Origin: Acidobacteriota bacterium
GTDB lineage: Bacteria > Acidobacteriota > Blastocatellia > Pyrinomonadales > Pyrinomonadaceae
NCBI GenBank assembly: GCA_020199995.1
Contig: JAIVJM010000200.1
Span: 1 to 44,590, forward strand
Direction: 5' to 3'
Length of the DNA: 44,590 nt
Position 1 is the stretch's first letter. Each line of letters starts with the position of its first letter. The notes beneath the pieces are model-generated. The model saw only the letters and a list, made by a program, of their open reading frames with translations. It searched no databases and was not told the origin of the DNA. Shown here piece by piece: positions 12,644 through 22,179 of the stretch. The translations under genes and the position numbers were made by a program.

Positions 12644-12789
12644 GCAATAATTAAAGACCGAAGGCCGGAGGCAAAAGTAGAATGGCAGACCTCGGGAGTC
12701 GGCTTCAAGGTCTTGACACGGTCTTCGCGCGCGAGGCGCGCCCCTTGAATTCAGCCTTTGGCTTTTTGAACTTTGCCTTTAATTATTGC
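12644..12789. repeat. Inverted repeat between the cyclase and ribA
   Basis: GCAATAATTAAAG (12644-12656) is the exact reverse complement of 12777-12789. The inner parts (GAAGGC..GGCAAAAG and GCCTTTGGC..CTTTGCC) are similar but diverged. The low-complexity purine/pyrimidine words recall the heptad hairpins elsewhere, though the 7-nt period is poor here. Confidence 0.6.
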
Positions 12790-12928
12790 CGCTCCTATAA
12801 TCGGCGCACGACAGAGAGCACCACGCGCCGGGGCGAGAACTGTGAGCCGCCCCGCCGCCCGTCTTTTGCGTCCGCCGGAGTTTCAGGCGAACCTAAGGTG
12901 CTCGGAGTCTTCGGAAGGAGTTGTGGAG

Positions 12929-13561
12929 TTGAAAGAAGAAGCAGCTACTTTGGAATGCCCCTGGTCGAAACAGGCGCTGACGGTCGAGCGCGTGTCGGCG
13001 GCGAGGCTGCCGACCGAGGTCGGCGAGTTCCGCATCGCCGGATACCGCTCGCTCACGAGCGACGAGGAGTTCGTCGTGCTTTATAAAGGCGAGCTGCGGC
13101 CCGAAGTCCCGACGCTTGTGCGCATCCACTCGCAGTGCCTGACGGGCGACGTCTTCGGCTCGACGAAGTGCGACTGCGGGCGGCAGTTGCGCCGCGCGAT
13201 GGAGATGATCGAGGCGGAGGGGCGCGGGGCCGTCGTCTACCAGCTTCAGGAGGGGCGCGGCATCGGCATCATCAACAAGATTCGCGCCTACGCCTTGCAG
13301 GACGAGGGGGCCGACACGGTCGAGGCCAACGAGCGGCTCGGGCTCGCCGTTGACCTGCGCGAGTACCGGCAGTGCGCCGAAGTGCTCTTCGACTCGGGGC
13401 TCTGTCAGGTGCGTCTGATGTCGAACAACCCGCTCAAGCTGCGCGCTCTCGAAGAGGCCGGCCTCACGGTCGTCGAGCGCGTCGCGCTCGAAGTCGAGCC
13501 GACGGACGCCGCCGTCCATTACCTGCGCACGAAGAAAGAGAAGCTCGGCCATCTCCTCTGA
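12929..13561 (+). CDS. ribA: GTP cyclohydrolase II (riboflavin biosynthesis)
   Basis: A 210-residue RibA. It opens GTP to 2,5-diamino-6-ribosylamino-pyrimidinone phosphate plus formate, the first riboflavin step. Seen: zinc ligands Cys70, Cys81 and Cys83 in [18 protein letters not shown], substrate motifs [20 protein letters not shown] and EYRQCAEVL, and [16 protein letters not shown]. No fused DHBP synthase domain is present, so RibB must be elsewhere. Start: TTG at 12929, eight bases after GGAAGGAG; the frame is open to 12773 but upstream residues are not family-like. It stands alone, 578 bp ahead of the next gene. Confidence 0.95.
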   Translation: MKEEAATLECPWSKQALTVERVSAARLPTEVGEFRIAGYRSLTSDEEFVVLYKGELRPEVPTLVRIHSQCLTGDVFGSTKCDCGRQLRRAMEMIEAEGRGAVVYQLQEGRGIGIINKIRAYALQDEGADTVEANERLGLAVDLREYRQCAEVLFDSGLCQVRLMSNNPLKLRALEEAGLTVVERVALEVEPTDAAVHYLRTKKEKLGHLL

Positions 13562-13708
13562 AGGCTGAGGCTGGGGCTTTTCCCCGCGACGCAAGTTTTC
13601 CCGACAAGTTTCTCGTCTCTTCCCGCGCCTGTGACCTACGGATTATTTCCGCAGCGGCAGGCGATTTTGTTTTACCGGCATCCAGCCGCGCGCAGAAAAT
13701 CCAAAAAT

Positions 13709-13740
13709 TTGTATTAACGGTTCTATTTTTCGGATATAAT
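13709..13740 (+). promoter_or_regulatory. Possible promoter upstream of the Oar-like receptor
   Basis: A perfect TATAAT (13735-13740) in an AT-rich patch, with TTGTAT at 13709-13714 at a longer than ideal 20-bp spacing. If used, the receptor mRNA has a leader of about 395 nt. The rest of the 578-bp gap 13562-14139 shows no gene, tRNA or clear hairpin. Confidence 0.4.
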
Positions 13741-14139
13741 TTTCTTACCGTTTATGCCCTGCCCGGCTAAAGCATTGGTAAGCATCGCTCTAATTTATTT
13801 CGCCGGCGGCGGCGGACATGGAACAGCAGTTGCCGAAATAATTCTACCGACAGACCGACGTTCAACCGGAAGGGCGGCCCCGTTGCGCCCGAGGAAGTTT
13901 GACGGAAGTTAATAGTTCTCATTCGAGTCTGACAGGGAATCCGCATTACCCTTAAGGATCTGTCCTCAGCGCCCCGAGGACGATTAGTTATCTCGCACGC
14001 GTCGCCGGGAATCCACCTGAACCTCTACCGGACGCGGGCAAGCGACTTCACAGAGTTTACAGAGCCTCTTTCCGTTCGGCTCTCCGGCGCGGCAATCCAG
14101 CCCGTGCGGGGCCTTTCAAACATTCTCCGAGGAGGAACC

Positions 14140-17100
14140 ATGAACAGACATCTCACTTTAAGAGGTCGCGCCGCGGCAGCCATCTGCTGCGCGCTGCTTC
14201 TTCCCCTGTTCTTCTGCCCAGCGGCTTTCGCACAGGTCGGCACCTCGTCCATCAACGGCACGGTCGTTGACCCGCAGGGCAACACGGTCGCGGGCGCGAC
14301 CGTGACGGTGACGGATGAAGAGAAGAGCTTTACCCGCACTCAGACCACCAACGAGAGCGGCAATTATTCCTTCGCCGCCGTCCCGCCCGGCACCTATCGC
14401 CTTGAGGTCGAGGGCGCGGGCTTCAAGAAGGCCGCGGTGACCAACGTCCGCGCGCTCGTGGACAAACCAACCGAGATCAAAGTGAGTCTGGAGATCGGCG
14501 CGCTCACCGAGGAGAGCGTGACGGTCACGGCGGGGGGCGCCCAACTCCCGCTGGAGTCGCGCAACGCGGCCCAACTCCTGAGCCTTCAGGCGGGCGTCAC
14601 GCGCGAGGGCTACGTGACGGGGGCGCGCAGTGACCAGTCGAACATCACGCTCGACGGCATAGACGTCAACGAGCAGCAGCAGGGCACGGCATTCGCGCCG
14701 GTGTTGCGGGTGACGACCGAGTCCATCGAAGAGTTCCGCGTCACGACCTCGAACCCGAACGCCGCCCTCGGGCGCTCTTCGGGGGCGCAAATCTCGCTCG
14801 TCACCAAGTCGGGGACCAACGAGTGGCACGGCTCGCTCTATGAATTCCACCGCAACACGGTGACCTCGGCCAACGACTTCTTCAACAACCGCTCGGGCGT
14901 GGCGCGCCCGTCGCTGCTGCGCAACGTCTTCGGCGGCAGTCTCGGCGGCCCCATCGCCAAAGACCGCTTCTTCTTCTTCTACAGCTATGAGGGCTTCCGC
15001 GAGTCGAAGCAGACCTCGGTCGTCCGCACCGTCCCGCTCGCCAGTCTCGGGCGCGGCGAGGTGCGCTTCCCCAACGCGGCGGGCGGCATTACGACGCTGA
15101 CGAACGCCCAGATCAACGGGCTCTTTCCTCTGGTCGGCACGAATCCGGCGGCGCTCGCCGTGCTCGCCGACGCCGCCCGCCGCTACCCGGCCAATGATTT
15201 CACCATCGGCGACAGCTCGTCCGACCGGCTGCTCAACACCGCGGGCTTCCGCTTCAACGCCCCGCAGCCGGTGGGGCTCAACACGCACACGGCGAAGTTC
15301 GACTTCATCATCAACGACAAGCAGACGCTCTTCCTGCGCGGCAACTACCAGCACGACTCGTCGCTCGACGCGCCGCGCTTCCCCGACACCCCGGCCCCCG
15401 AGTTCTGGAGCCACCCCTACGGCATCGCCGTCGGCCACACGTGGACGGCCTCGAACAACGTCGTCAACCAGTTCCGCTACGGCCTCACCCGTCTCGCCTT
15501 CACCGATGGCGGCGACTCGACCGAGAATTCGATCAGCTTCCGTTTCGTCTTCCAGCCGCGGAACTTCACGCGCTCACTTTCGCGCGTCACCCCCGTCCAT
15601 AACTTCACCAACGACACGACGTGGACGAAAGGTAACCACGGCATCCAGTTCGGCACCAATGTCCGCGTCATCCGCAACCGGCGCACCGACCTCAGCAAGT
15701 CGTTCGACGCGGCGGTCGCCAACCCCTCCTTCTACGATCAGTCGGGGCGCGTCCTCGACCGCCCGGTCACGGGCGCTGGCTTCACCATCGGTTCGGGCTT
15801 CCGCTCGTCGGTGCAGAACGCCCTCTCGGCGGTCATCGGGCGCTTCTCGCAGTACACGGGCAGCTTCAACTACGACCTCGAAGGCAACATCCTGCCAAGC
15901 GGCACGCCCATCCAGCGCGAGTTCGCGACCGAGGAGTACGACTTCTATGTGCAGGATACGTGGAAGATAACGCCGGGGCTGACGCTGACCTACGGGCTGC
16001 GCTACGGGCTCAGCCGCCCCGTCTACGAGACCGGTGGTTTTCAGGTCAAGCCCGACCGGAGCCTCGGCACGTTCCTCGCAGAGCGCATCGCCAGCGCCGA
16101 GCAGGGCCGCCCGCTCAACGACCTCATCCAGTTCGAGCTGGCGGGGCCGAAGAACAACGCCGACGGTTTCTACTCGCTCGACAAGAATAACTTCCAGCCG
16201 CGCGTCGGCCTCGCGTGGAGCCCGAACTTCAAGAGCGGCTTCCTCAACAAGCTGTTCGGCGGTCAGGGCGACAGCGTCATCCGCGGTGGCTTCGCCATCA
16301 CCAACGACTACTTCGGTCAGCAACTGGCGGTCACCTTCGACCAGCTGAGCACGCTCGGCTTCACCACCGACGACACCGTCGCGGCCAACACCTTCAACGT
16401 CAGCACGCGCCCGGCTCCGGCCTTCACCGGCTTCGGCCAGAGCGTGCGCGGTTTGCCGGGCATCAGCGCGCCGAACCGCTTTCAGACCCCGGCGGACGAA
16501 GACCAGCGCATCGAGTCCTCGCTCGACGACACGCTGGTCTCGCCCATCAACTACAGCTGGAACCTGACCTACGAGCGCAAGCTGCCGTTGGGGATGGTCG
16601 TCAGCGCCTCCTACATCGGTCGCAAGGCCGACAACCTGCTCGCGACGCGCGACGTGATGGCGCTCAACAACCTCCGCGACCCGCGCTCGGGGCTCGACTG
16701 GTACACGGCGGCCGGCCTCCTTCACGACCTGCGCGAGCGCAACACGCCCATCGAGAGCATCCCGAACATCCCCTACTTCGAGAACCTCTTCCCCGGACTC
16801 GGCGCCAGCCTGCTCGGCGACCCCACCCTCTCTGCCACGCAGGCGACTTACCTTCTGGTCGCGCGTGAAGACGTGGGCGGCTTCAACATTCTCGACTGGA
16901 CGTTCATCCAACTGCTGCTCGACGACGAATCGTCGGTGGTGGGGCGCAACGCCTTCTTCCACCCGCAATACGCGGCCTTCTCGGCGTTTTCGACGGTCGC
17001 CTACTCGAACTACCACGCGGGGACGGTGACGCTGCGCCAGCGTTATCGCAACAGCCTCTCCTTCGACCTCAACTACACGCTCTCGAAATCGATGGACAAC

Positions 17101-17802
17101 GCCTCGGGGCTCCAGACGAGCGGCACTTACGGCGCGGCGTTCATCCTTAATCCGATCCGGCCCGACGACAACTACTCGGTGTCGGACTTCGACGTGCGCC
17201 ACATCGTCAACGCCAACGCCTCATGGCAACTGCCCATCGGGCGCGGGCGCGCCTTCCTGAATGACGCGCCGGGGGTCGTCAACGCCATCCTCGGCGGCTG
17301 GCAACTGACGAGCATCTTCCGCTACAACTCGGGGCTGCCCGCGCAGACCCCCTTCGACGCCGCGCAGTGGGCGACGAACTGGAACGCGCAGTCGAACGGC
17401 GTCCGCACCCGGCCCGTCCAGTCCAACCCGACGCGCGGCGAGGACGGCGCCGCGCCGCGCCTCTTCCGCAACTCCGAAGAGGCCTACCGCTCGTTCCGCA
17501 ATGCGCGGCCCGGCGAGACGGGCGACCGCAACGTGATCCGCCTGCCCGGCTACATCGTCCTCGACATGGGTCTCAACAAGACCTTCGACCTCCCGTGGGG
17601 CGAGAGCCACAAGCTCCAGTTCCGCTGGGAGACCTTCAACGTCACCAACACGCAGCGGCTCGACATCGGGACCATCACGCGCGCCAACTTCGGGCTCGAC
17701 ATCGACCCGCAGCTCACCAGCCCGGCCCCGGTCTTCGGTAACTTCGACCAGATTCAGGGCGCGCCGCGCGTCATGCAGTTCGGTCTGCGTTACTCGTTCT
17801 GA
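14140..17802 (+). CDS. Oar-like TonB-dependent outer-membrane receptor with carboxypeptidase-regulatory-like domain
   Basis: A 1220-residue outer-membrane protein. Signal peptide (MNRHLTLRGR, hydrophobic core, cut near AAFAQ), then a CarboxypepD_reg-like beta-sandwich at about 33-120 (INGTVVDPQGNTVAGATVTV), a plug domain (QSNITLDGIDVN, GAQISLVTKSGTNEWHGSLY) and a long beta-barrel ending in MQFGLRYSF with the usual terminal phenylalanine. This type is greatly expanded in Acidobacteriota and Bacteroidota and imports oligomers or binds matrix material; the substrate cannot be read here. Start ATG 14140 has a GGAGG directly upstream. It is followed by a terminator at 17853-17884. Confidence 0.93.
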   Translation: MNRHLTLRGRAAAAICCALLLPLFFCPAAFAQVGTSSINGTVVDPQGNTVAGATVTVTDEEKSFTRTQTTNESGNYSFAAVPPGTYRLEVEGAGFKKAAVTNVRALVDKPTEIKVSLEIGALTEESVTVTAGGAQLPLESRNAAQLLSLQAGVTREGYVTGARSDQSNITLDGIDVNEQQQGTAFAPVLRVTTESIEEFRVTTSNPNAALGRSSGAQISLVTKSGTNEWHGSLYEFHRNTVTSANDFFNNRSGVARPSLLRNVFGGSLGGPIAKDRFFFFYSYEGFRESKQTSVVRTVPLASLGRGEVRFPNAAGGITTLTNAQINGLFPLVGTNPAALAVLADAARRYPANDFTIGDSSSDRLLNTAGFRFNAPQPVGLNTHTAKFDFIINDKQTLFLRGNYQHDSSLDAPRFPDTPAPEFWSHPYGIAVGHTWTASNNVVNQFRYGLTRLAFTDGGDSTENSISFRFVFQPRNFTRSLSRVTPVHNFTNDTTWTKGNHGIQFGTNVRVIRNRRTDLSKSFDAAVANPSFYDQSGRVLDRPVTGAGFTIGSGFRSSVQNALSAVIGRFSQYTGSFNYDLEGNILPSGTPIQREFATEEYDFYVQDTWKITPGLTLTYGLRYGLSRPVYETGGFQVKPDRSLGTFLAERIASAEQGRPLNDLIQFELAGPKNNADGFYSLDKNNFQPRVGLAWSPNFKSGFLNKLFGGQGDSVIRGGFAITNDYFGQQLAVTFDQLSTLGFTTDDTVAANTFNVSTRPAPAFTGFGQSVRGLPGISAPNRFQTPADEDQRIESSLDDTLVSPINYSWNLTYERKLPLGMVVSASYIGRKADNLLATRDVMALNNLRDPRSGLDWYTAAGLLHDLRERNTPIESIPNIPYFENLFPGLGASLLGDPTLSATQATYLLVAREDVGGFNILDWTFIQLLLDDESSVVGRNAFFHPQYAAFSAFSTVAYSNYHAGTVTLRQRYRNSLSFDLNYTLSKSMDNASGLQTSGTYGAAFILNPIRPDDNYSVSDFDVRHIVNANASWQLPIGRGRAFLNDAPGVVNAILGGWQLTSIFRYNSGLPAQTPFDAAQWATNWNAQSNGVRTRPVQSNPTRGEDGAAPRLFRNSEEAYRSFRNARPGETGDRNVIRLPGYIVLDMGLNKTFDLPWGESHKLQFRWETFNVTNTQRLDIGTITRANFGLDIDPQLTSPAPVFGNFDQIQGAPRVMQFGLRYSF

Positions 17803-17852
17803 AGCTTCGCGCGGGGCGGCTTGCGGCCTCCCCCGCGCGTGAACGCGGGGAG

Positions 17853-17884
17853 GCGGGCTGGGGTCTTATCCTCAGCCCGCTTTT
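17853..17884 (+). terminator. Intrinsic terminator after the Oar-like gene
   Basis: GCGGGCTGGGG (17853-17863) pairs with CCTCAGCCCGC (17870-17880) at 10 of 11 positions and is followed by TTTT. A second GC-rich hairpin sits just before it (from about 17827). The remaining gap to 18101 holds no gene I can support. Confidence 0.8.
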
Positions 17885-18101
17885 CATTGTTCCAGCACGC
17901 TAGTTGAAACTATGCGCTTTCAGCGCAAGACTTTCAGTTGCTACACACTTCCGCCGCGTGGTAGAAGTCGCGCCCGTGAAGGACAACCGGCACAGTGGGC
18001 ACTGAGGGGTCAAAGGGAGCGGGCCGGGGCCGTGGGCCTCCACTCTCATCCTTCCGCCTGCCGTTTTGTGATTCGCGCTGAACGATTTGAGGAGGAAGAT
18101 G

Positions 18102-19187
18102 ATGTTGAGACGACACGAAAGTCAGACCGGGCAACTTGTCGGAGCACGAGATGTAGTGACAGGCGAAGCGGCGACGCGCAAGCTCCGGCGACTTGTCTAT
18201 CCACTGCTGGCGGCGCTGTTCCTGTTTCCCTCGTTTGCCGCGCGGGTCGCCGCGCAGAAGGCCGCCCCCTCCGATGTCATCTCGGTCAGGCGCGGCTCGA
18301 TCAACCTTTCCGGCGATTTCAAAGTCGAGGGTGAAGCGGAGGGCAGCCGAGCGCCGTCCTTTCAGGTCGTCCTCTACGGCAACGCGGGCGCGCATGTCGC
18401 GCGGCAGGCGATCGCCAACAACGGGCGCTATCTCTTCAACAGCCTTCCACCCGGCGATTACGACATCGTCGTCGAGGTCGACGGCAACGAAGTCGCGCGC
18501 ATCCATGTCATCCTGAATGCGAAGGGCACGAACGAGGTCCGTCAGGACATCACGCTCGGCTGGAACGGCAAGCCCGCGGCGACCGGCGCTCCGGGCGCGG
18601 TCAGGGCTCCGGCGTACGACCGTCCCACGGCAAACAAGACTCAATTCGACAAGGCGCGGGCGGCGGCGCAGCGGAAGAATTTCAAGGAGGCCGCCGCACT
18701 CTTCGAGCAGGTCGCGAGCGCCGACCCGAAGGACTTCGAGGCGTGGGGCGAGGCCGGGACGATGCACTCAAAGCTGGAGAAATATGAAGAGGCTGAGAAG
18801 GATTACCTCCGCGCCACGGAGGCGAACCCCGCTTACGCCCTCGCGCACCTGAACCTCGGCAAAGTCCGCGTCGTGCGGAAGAACTACGAGGGCGCGGCGG
18901 CGTCCCTCTCCCGCGCCGTCGAGTTGCAGCCCGACTCAGCCGAGGCCAATCTCATGCTCGGCGAAGCCTACCTGCAAAATAAGAAGGGATCGAAGGCCGT
19001 CGGCCACCTCAACGAGGCCGCCCGACTCGGACGACCCGAAGCACACCTGCGCCTCGCCGTGCTCTACAACGCCGCCGGGATGAAAGACAAGGCCGCCGCC
19101 GAGTACGAACAGTTCCTCGCCAAAGAGCCGAACTATCAGGAGAGGAACAAGCTGGAGCAGTACATCACGGAAAACAAAAAGCGTTGA
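18102..19187 (+). CDS. Exported TPR protein with N-terminal carboxypeptidase-regulatory-like domain
   Basis: A 361-residue protein. After a basic leader comes a membrane/signal segment (LVYPLLAALFLFPSFAARVAAQ), a beta-sandwich of the CarboxypepD_reg type (FQVVLYGNAGAHVARQAIAN, GRYLFNSLPPGDYDIVVEVD), a linker, then at least four TPR units (FKEAAALFEQVASADPKDFE; YEEAEKDYLRATEANPAYAL; YEGAAASLSRAVELQPDSAE; AEYEQFLAKEPNYQE). Probably a periplasmic scaffold; partner unknown. It shares the first domain type with the receptor upstream, hinting at a common envelope role. Start ATG 18102 has AGGAGG six bases before it; ATG 18099 is possible. Confidence 0.85.
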   Translation: MLRRHESQTGQLVGARDVVTGEAATRKLRRLVYPLLAALFLFPSFAARVAAQKAAPSDVISVRRGSINLSGDFKVEGEAEGSRAPSFQVVLYGNAGAHVARQAIANNGRYLFNSLPPGDYDIVVEVDGNEVARIHVILNAKGTNEVRQDITLGWNGKPAATGAPGAVRAPAYDRPTANKTQFDKARAAAQRKNFKEAAALFEQVASADPKDFEAWGEAGTMHSKLEKYEEAEKDYLRATEANPAYALAHLNLGKVRVVRKNYEGAAASLSRAVELQPDSAEANLMLGEAYLQNKKGSKAVGHLNEAARLGRPEAHLRLAVLYNAAGMKDKAAAEYEQFLAKEPNYQERNKLEQYITENKKR

Positions 19188-19274
19188 GGCGGGCGACGAA
19201 GGCCGAGACGCGAGGTGTTGGACAATAACTTCGTCACGGCCTATCCGGTGTGAGTGCCCGGCACGGAGGTGAGC

Positions 19275-19505
19275 ATGATTAACGAACTGGACACGGTCGT
19301 CCTCACGCGCGACATCGGTGAGCATGGACTGGAGCGTGGCGACGTGGGCGCGGTGGTACACCGCTACGCAGACGGCGGGGCCTTCGAGGTTGAGTTCGTC
19401 ACCGCCGAAGGCAGCACAGTGGCGCTGCTCACGCTGAGCGCTCGGGACATACGTCCCGTCGGCAGGAACGACCTGCTGCACGTCCGCGAGTTGATGCCCG
19501 CGTAA
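19275..19505 (+). CDS. DUF4926-like small protein
   Basis: A 76-residue protein starting MINELDTVVLTRDIGEHGLE, then GDVGAVVHRYADGGAFEVEF and ARDIRPV. This is the pattern I associate with DUF4926 (SH3-like beta fold, often beside toxin or immunity genes). No such partner is seen here: the TPR gene lies 87 bp upstream and the downstream gene is convergent. Start ATG 19275 follows GGAGGTGAGC, a good ribosome site. Function unknown. Confidence 0.8.
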   Translation: MINELDTVVLTRDIGEHGLERGDVGAVVHRYADGGAFEVEFVTAEGSTVALLTLSARDIRPVGRNDLLHVRELMPA

Positions 19506-19523
19506 CTCGACCTGCCCGGCGAC

Positions 19524-20189
19524 TCAAGGCGCTTTCGGATTCTTGCACAGCCGCGCGGCGTCGGCGCTGACGGCGCGGCTCAGTTCGATGATCTCTTCGA
19601 GGTCGCCGCTGGCTCTGGCCCCGGCTTTGGCGTCCACCACGTCGCGGTTCTTGAAGAACGGGCTCGCGATGAAGCCCATGATTAAGTCGTCGAGCCGGCG
19701 CAGCGCGGCCTTCAACTGCGACGCGTTCTGCGCGTGCCCGTAGGACCACGCGCGCTTACCCATCTCTTCGGGCGCGGGCAGGGAGAGGTTGCTCTTGAGA
19801 CGCACGGCACGCCTCCCGATCTCCTTCGTCGTCTCCGAAATGTCTTTGTAGTCGAGCGTCTCGGACGAGATGGCCGCGCCCAGCATCCGGTTGTTGATGA
19901 CCTGAATGTGCCTGTAGTCCTCGACGATCTGCGCCAGCGCGAGCTTATCCTGCGCGCGCGGCGCGGCCTTGCGCGCGGCAGCCACCTCGGTCGCGCGCAG
20001 GCCGGACTGTCGTTCGCGGATGCTCGTGGGGTCGGGGGGCCGCGGGATCGAGCTAAAGGTCTGCCTCCGGTTGGGGGCGTCCTTGGGCTCGCCCTGAGCT
20101 TTGGCCGGGTCGGGCGCGGCAGAGAGGGTCGCCGCTACAAAAACGAGCGCGGGAGCGTGCTTCAGTGCCGCGGCGCGAATACTCTTCAT
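19524..20189 (-). CDS. Exported hypothetical protein
   Basis: A 221-residue protein with a signal peptide ([20 protein letters not shown], cut near AKAQ) and a mainly helical mature part ([57 protein letters not shown]). I do not recognise a domain. It probably resides in the periplasm. AAGGAGGT stands just before the ATG at 20189, which fixes the start although the frame runs on to 20303. It is convergent with the DUF4926-like gene (18 bp apart) and divergent from the HD gene. Confidence 0.75.
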   Translation of the reverse strand: MKSIRAAALKHAPALVFVAATLSAAPDPAKAQGEPKDAPNRRQTFSSIPRPPDPTSIRERQSGLRATEVAAARKAAPRAQDKLALAQIVEDYRHIQVINNRMLGAAISSETLDYKDISETTKEIGRRAVRLKSNLSLPAPEEMGKRAWSYGHAQNASQLKAALRRLDDLIMGFIASPFFKNRDVVDAKAGARASGDLEEIIELSRAVSADAARLCKNPKAP

Positions 20190-20289
20190 GGCGACCTCCT
20201 TGCGAGGGTTCGGATTTACGCGAGGGTGTGCGTTAGTATATGCGTCTCGGCACTTTCCCACAAACTTTTTAGAGGAAGCTCGGCGAGCA

Positions 20290-21570
20290 TTGTCGGAACG
20301 CATCTACCGCGACCCCGTCCACAACATCATCCGCCTCCGCACCGACACGGACGAGGGGCGGCTGATGGTGCGACTCATTGACTCGAACGAGTTCCAGCGC
20401 CTGCGCCGCATCAAGCAGCTCGGCCTCGCGCTCTTCACCTATCAGGGCGCGGAGCACTCGCGCTTCACGCACTCACTCGGCGTGCTCCACCTCATGACGC
20501 GCGTGCTCGACCGCCTCGGCGAGAAGTACTCGATAGACGAGGAGGCGCGCGCGGCGGCGCGCGGCGCGGCGCTCCTGCATGACATCGGGCACGGCCCCTT
20601 CTCGCACGTCATGGAGAAAGTCCTCAACTTTCACCACGAGGCCTGGACGGTCGAGGCCGTGACGAGCGAAGAGACTGAAGTCGGCAAGGTGCTCCGCTCC
20701 TTCTCGCCTGCCCTCCCCCGGCGCATCGCCGAAATCATCGAGGGCCGTTTCCGCCCCGCCTTCCTCGCGCAGCTCGTCTCCTCGCAGCTCGACGTTGACC
20801 GCATGGACTACCTTCTGCGCGACTCTCTGATGACCGGGGCGAAGTACGGCTACTACGACCTCGAATGGGTCATCAACGCCATCGAGGTGGACGAGGCGTC
20901 CGACCGCATCTACGTCTCGGCGCGCGGGCTCTACGCCGTCGAGGAATATCTACAGGCGCGCTACTACATGTTCCGGCAGGTCTACTTCCACCGCACGCTG
21001 CGCTCGGCGGAGGCCGTCCTGCGCTCGACCCTGCGGCGCGCGCTCGAAGTGACCGAAGCGGGCGGCGACGCGTGGAGCGCGCCGGGCACGGCCTTCGAGA
21101 AGGTGCTGCGCCGCGCGCCGCTCGCGCTCGCCGATCATCTGGAGATGGACGACTCCGACGTGCTCTTCCACATTAAGCAGTGGCAGAGCTCTGACGACCG
21201 CGTGCTCAGTGACCTCAGCCGCCGCTTTGTCGGTCGCCGGCTCTTCAAGGCGATTGACCTCGACATGCCCGAGGCCGAGCGCGCGGGCTTCCTTTCAGCC
21301 GCGCGCGAGCGCGTCGCCGCCGCGGGCTTCGACCCCGACTACTACTTCATCGAAGACCACGCGGGCGATATCCCCTACTACTCCTATTACTCGGTGGACG
21401 CCGTCGAGCCCAAGTCGCTCATCTACGTCGAGGACGGCTACGCGCGCCCCTCGATTCGCGAGATCAGCCAAGTCAGCGAGTCGGTGCGCGGCCTGCGCGG
21501 CTACCGCCTCGACCGCGTCTGCTTCCCCCCCGAAGTGAAGGATGAGATTTACGCGATCTACCACAAGTAA
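20290..21570 (+). CDS. HD-domain phosphohydrolase, dGTPase-like (YwfO type)
   Basis: A 426-residue HD superfamily protein. It begins [15 protein letters not shown] and has the metal-binding set [13 protein letters not shown] (His56), [13 protein letters not shown] (His97/Asp98, His101), and later [13 protein letters not shown] (the last Asp). Homologues of this group hydrolyse dNTPs or related nucleotides; the exact substrate is not readable. It lacks the Escherichia coli Dgt-specific insertions and is closer to the shorter group. I place the start at TTG 20290 because the conserved protein begins there; upstream residues to 20101 overlap the opposite gene's 5' end. A heptad hairpin follows seven bases after the stop. 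Confidence 0.88.
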   Translation: MSERIYRDPVHNIIRLRTDTDEGRLMVRLIDSNEFQRLRRIKQLGLALFTYQGAEHSRFTHSLGVLHLMTRVLDRLGEKYSIDEEARAAARGAALLHDIGHGPFSHVMEKVLNFHHEAWTVEAVTSEETEVGKVLRSFSPALPRRIAEIIEGRFRPAFLAQLVSSQLDVDRMDYLLRDSLMTGAKYGYYDLEWVINAIEVDEASDRIYVSARGLYAVEEYLQARYYMFRQVYFHRTLRSAEAVLRSTLRRALEVTEAGGDAWSAPGTAFEKVLRRAPLALADHLEMDDSDVLFHIKQWQSSDDRVLSDLSRRFVGRRLFKAIDLDMPEAERAGFLSAARERVAAAGFDPDYYFIEDHAGDIPYYSYYSVDAVEPKSLIYVEDGYARPSIREISQVSESVRGLRGYRLDRVCFPPEVKDEIYAIYHK

Positions 21571-21576
21571 AGAGAG

Positions 21577-21650
21577 AAAGCCGTGAATCGTAAATCGAAA
21601 GAGACTGTTTTTTAACGATTCACGATTTACGATTCACGATTCACGGCTTT
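21577..21650. repeat. Heptad inverted repeat, arms differing by one unit
   Basis: Left arm 21577-21597 (AAAGCC-GTGAATC-GTAAATC-G) is matched by the right arm 21623-21650, which contains one extra GATTCAC unit. The right arm ends GGCTTTT, so it may act as a terminator for the HD gene. The next start codon lies only five bases after the arm. Confidence 0.92.
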
Positions 21651-21654
21651 TACC

Positions 21655-22149
21655 ATGCCTGACATGCTCGTCAACCTGCTGCGGCTGCCCGCACTCGCGC
21701 CCGTGCTCTCGGAGTTGCGGGGCGCGGGTGTGGTGGCGCGCAGGGCGCAGCCGTGGGAGTTGAGTGAGGTGCGCCGGTTCGTCGCGGCGCACTTCTCGGA
21801 AGGCTGGGCGGACGAGATGTCGGTCGGGTTCTCGCGGCAGCCCGTGTCTGTGTTCGTCGCGTCGCGCGAGGGGCATCTCGCGGGGTTCGCGGCCTACGAA
21901 TGTACGCGCCGAAACTTCTTCGGGCCGATGGGCGTCGTCGAAGACGAGCGCGGGCGGGGCGTAGGGCGCGCGCTCCTCCTCGCGTGCCTGTGGGGGATGC
22001 GCGAGATGGGCTACGTCTACGCCGTTATCGGCGGCGTCGGCCCCGTCCGATTCTACGAGCGTGCCGTCGGCGCGATTGTCATCGCCGGCAGCTCGCCGGG
22101 CATCTATGCCGACCCGCTCCGCCGCGCTGATGGTGAGAGCCAGACATAA
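21655..22149 (+). CDS. GNAT family N-acetyltransferase
   Basis: A 164-residue GNAT-fold protein. Seen: ARRAQPWELSEVRRFVAAHF at the N-terminus, VFVASREGHLAGFAAYECTR, and the acetyl-CoA pyrophosphate loop in GVVEDERGRGVGRALLLACL (RGxGxGxA-like), then YAVIGGVGPVRFYERAVGA. The acceptor is unknown. The start follows the heptad hairpin with only five bases between and no Shine-Dalgarno sequence, so translation may be weak or start at the second ATG (21664). Confidence 0.85.
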   Translation: MPDMLVNLLRLPALAPVLSELRGAGVVARRAQPWELSEVRRFVAAHFSEGWADEMSVGFSRQPVSVFVASREGHLAGFAAYECTRRNFFGPMGVVEDERGRGVGRALLLACLWGMREMGYVYAVIGGVGPVRFYERAVGAIVIAGSSPGIYADPLRRADGESQT

Positions 22150-22179
22150 AATCCCCGCTTCACCCGTGAGCCGAAAGTA

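Noticed and set aside
14158-17202. Long minus-strand frames (426 and 542 codons) opposite the Oar-like gene
   Set aside because: Antisense shadows; the plus strand encodes a complete receptor with a good ribosome site.
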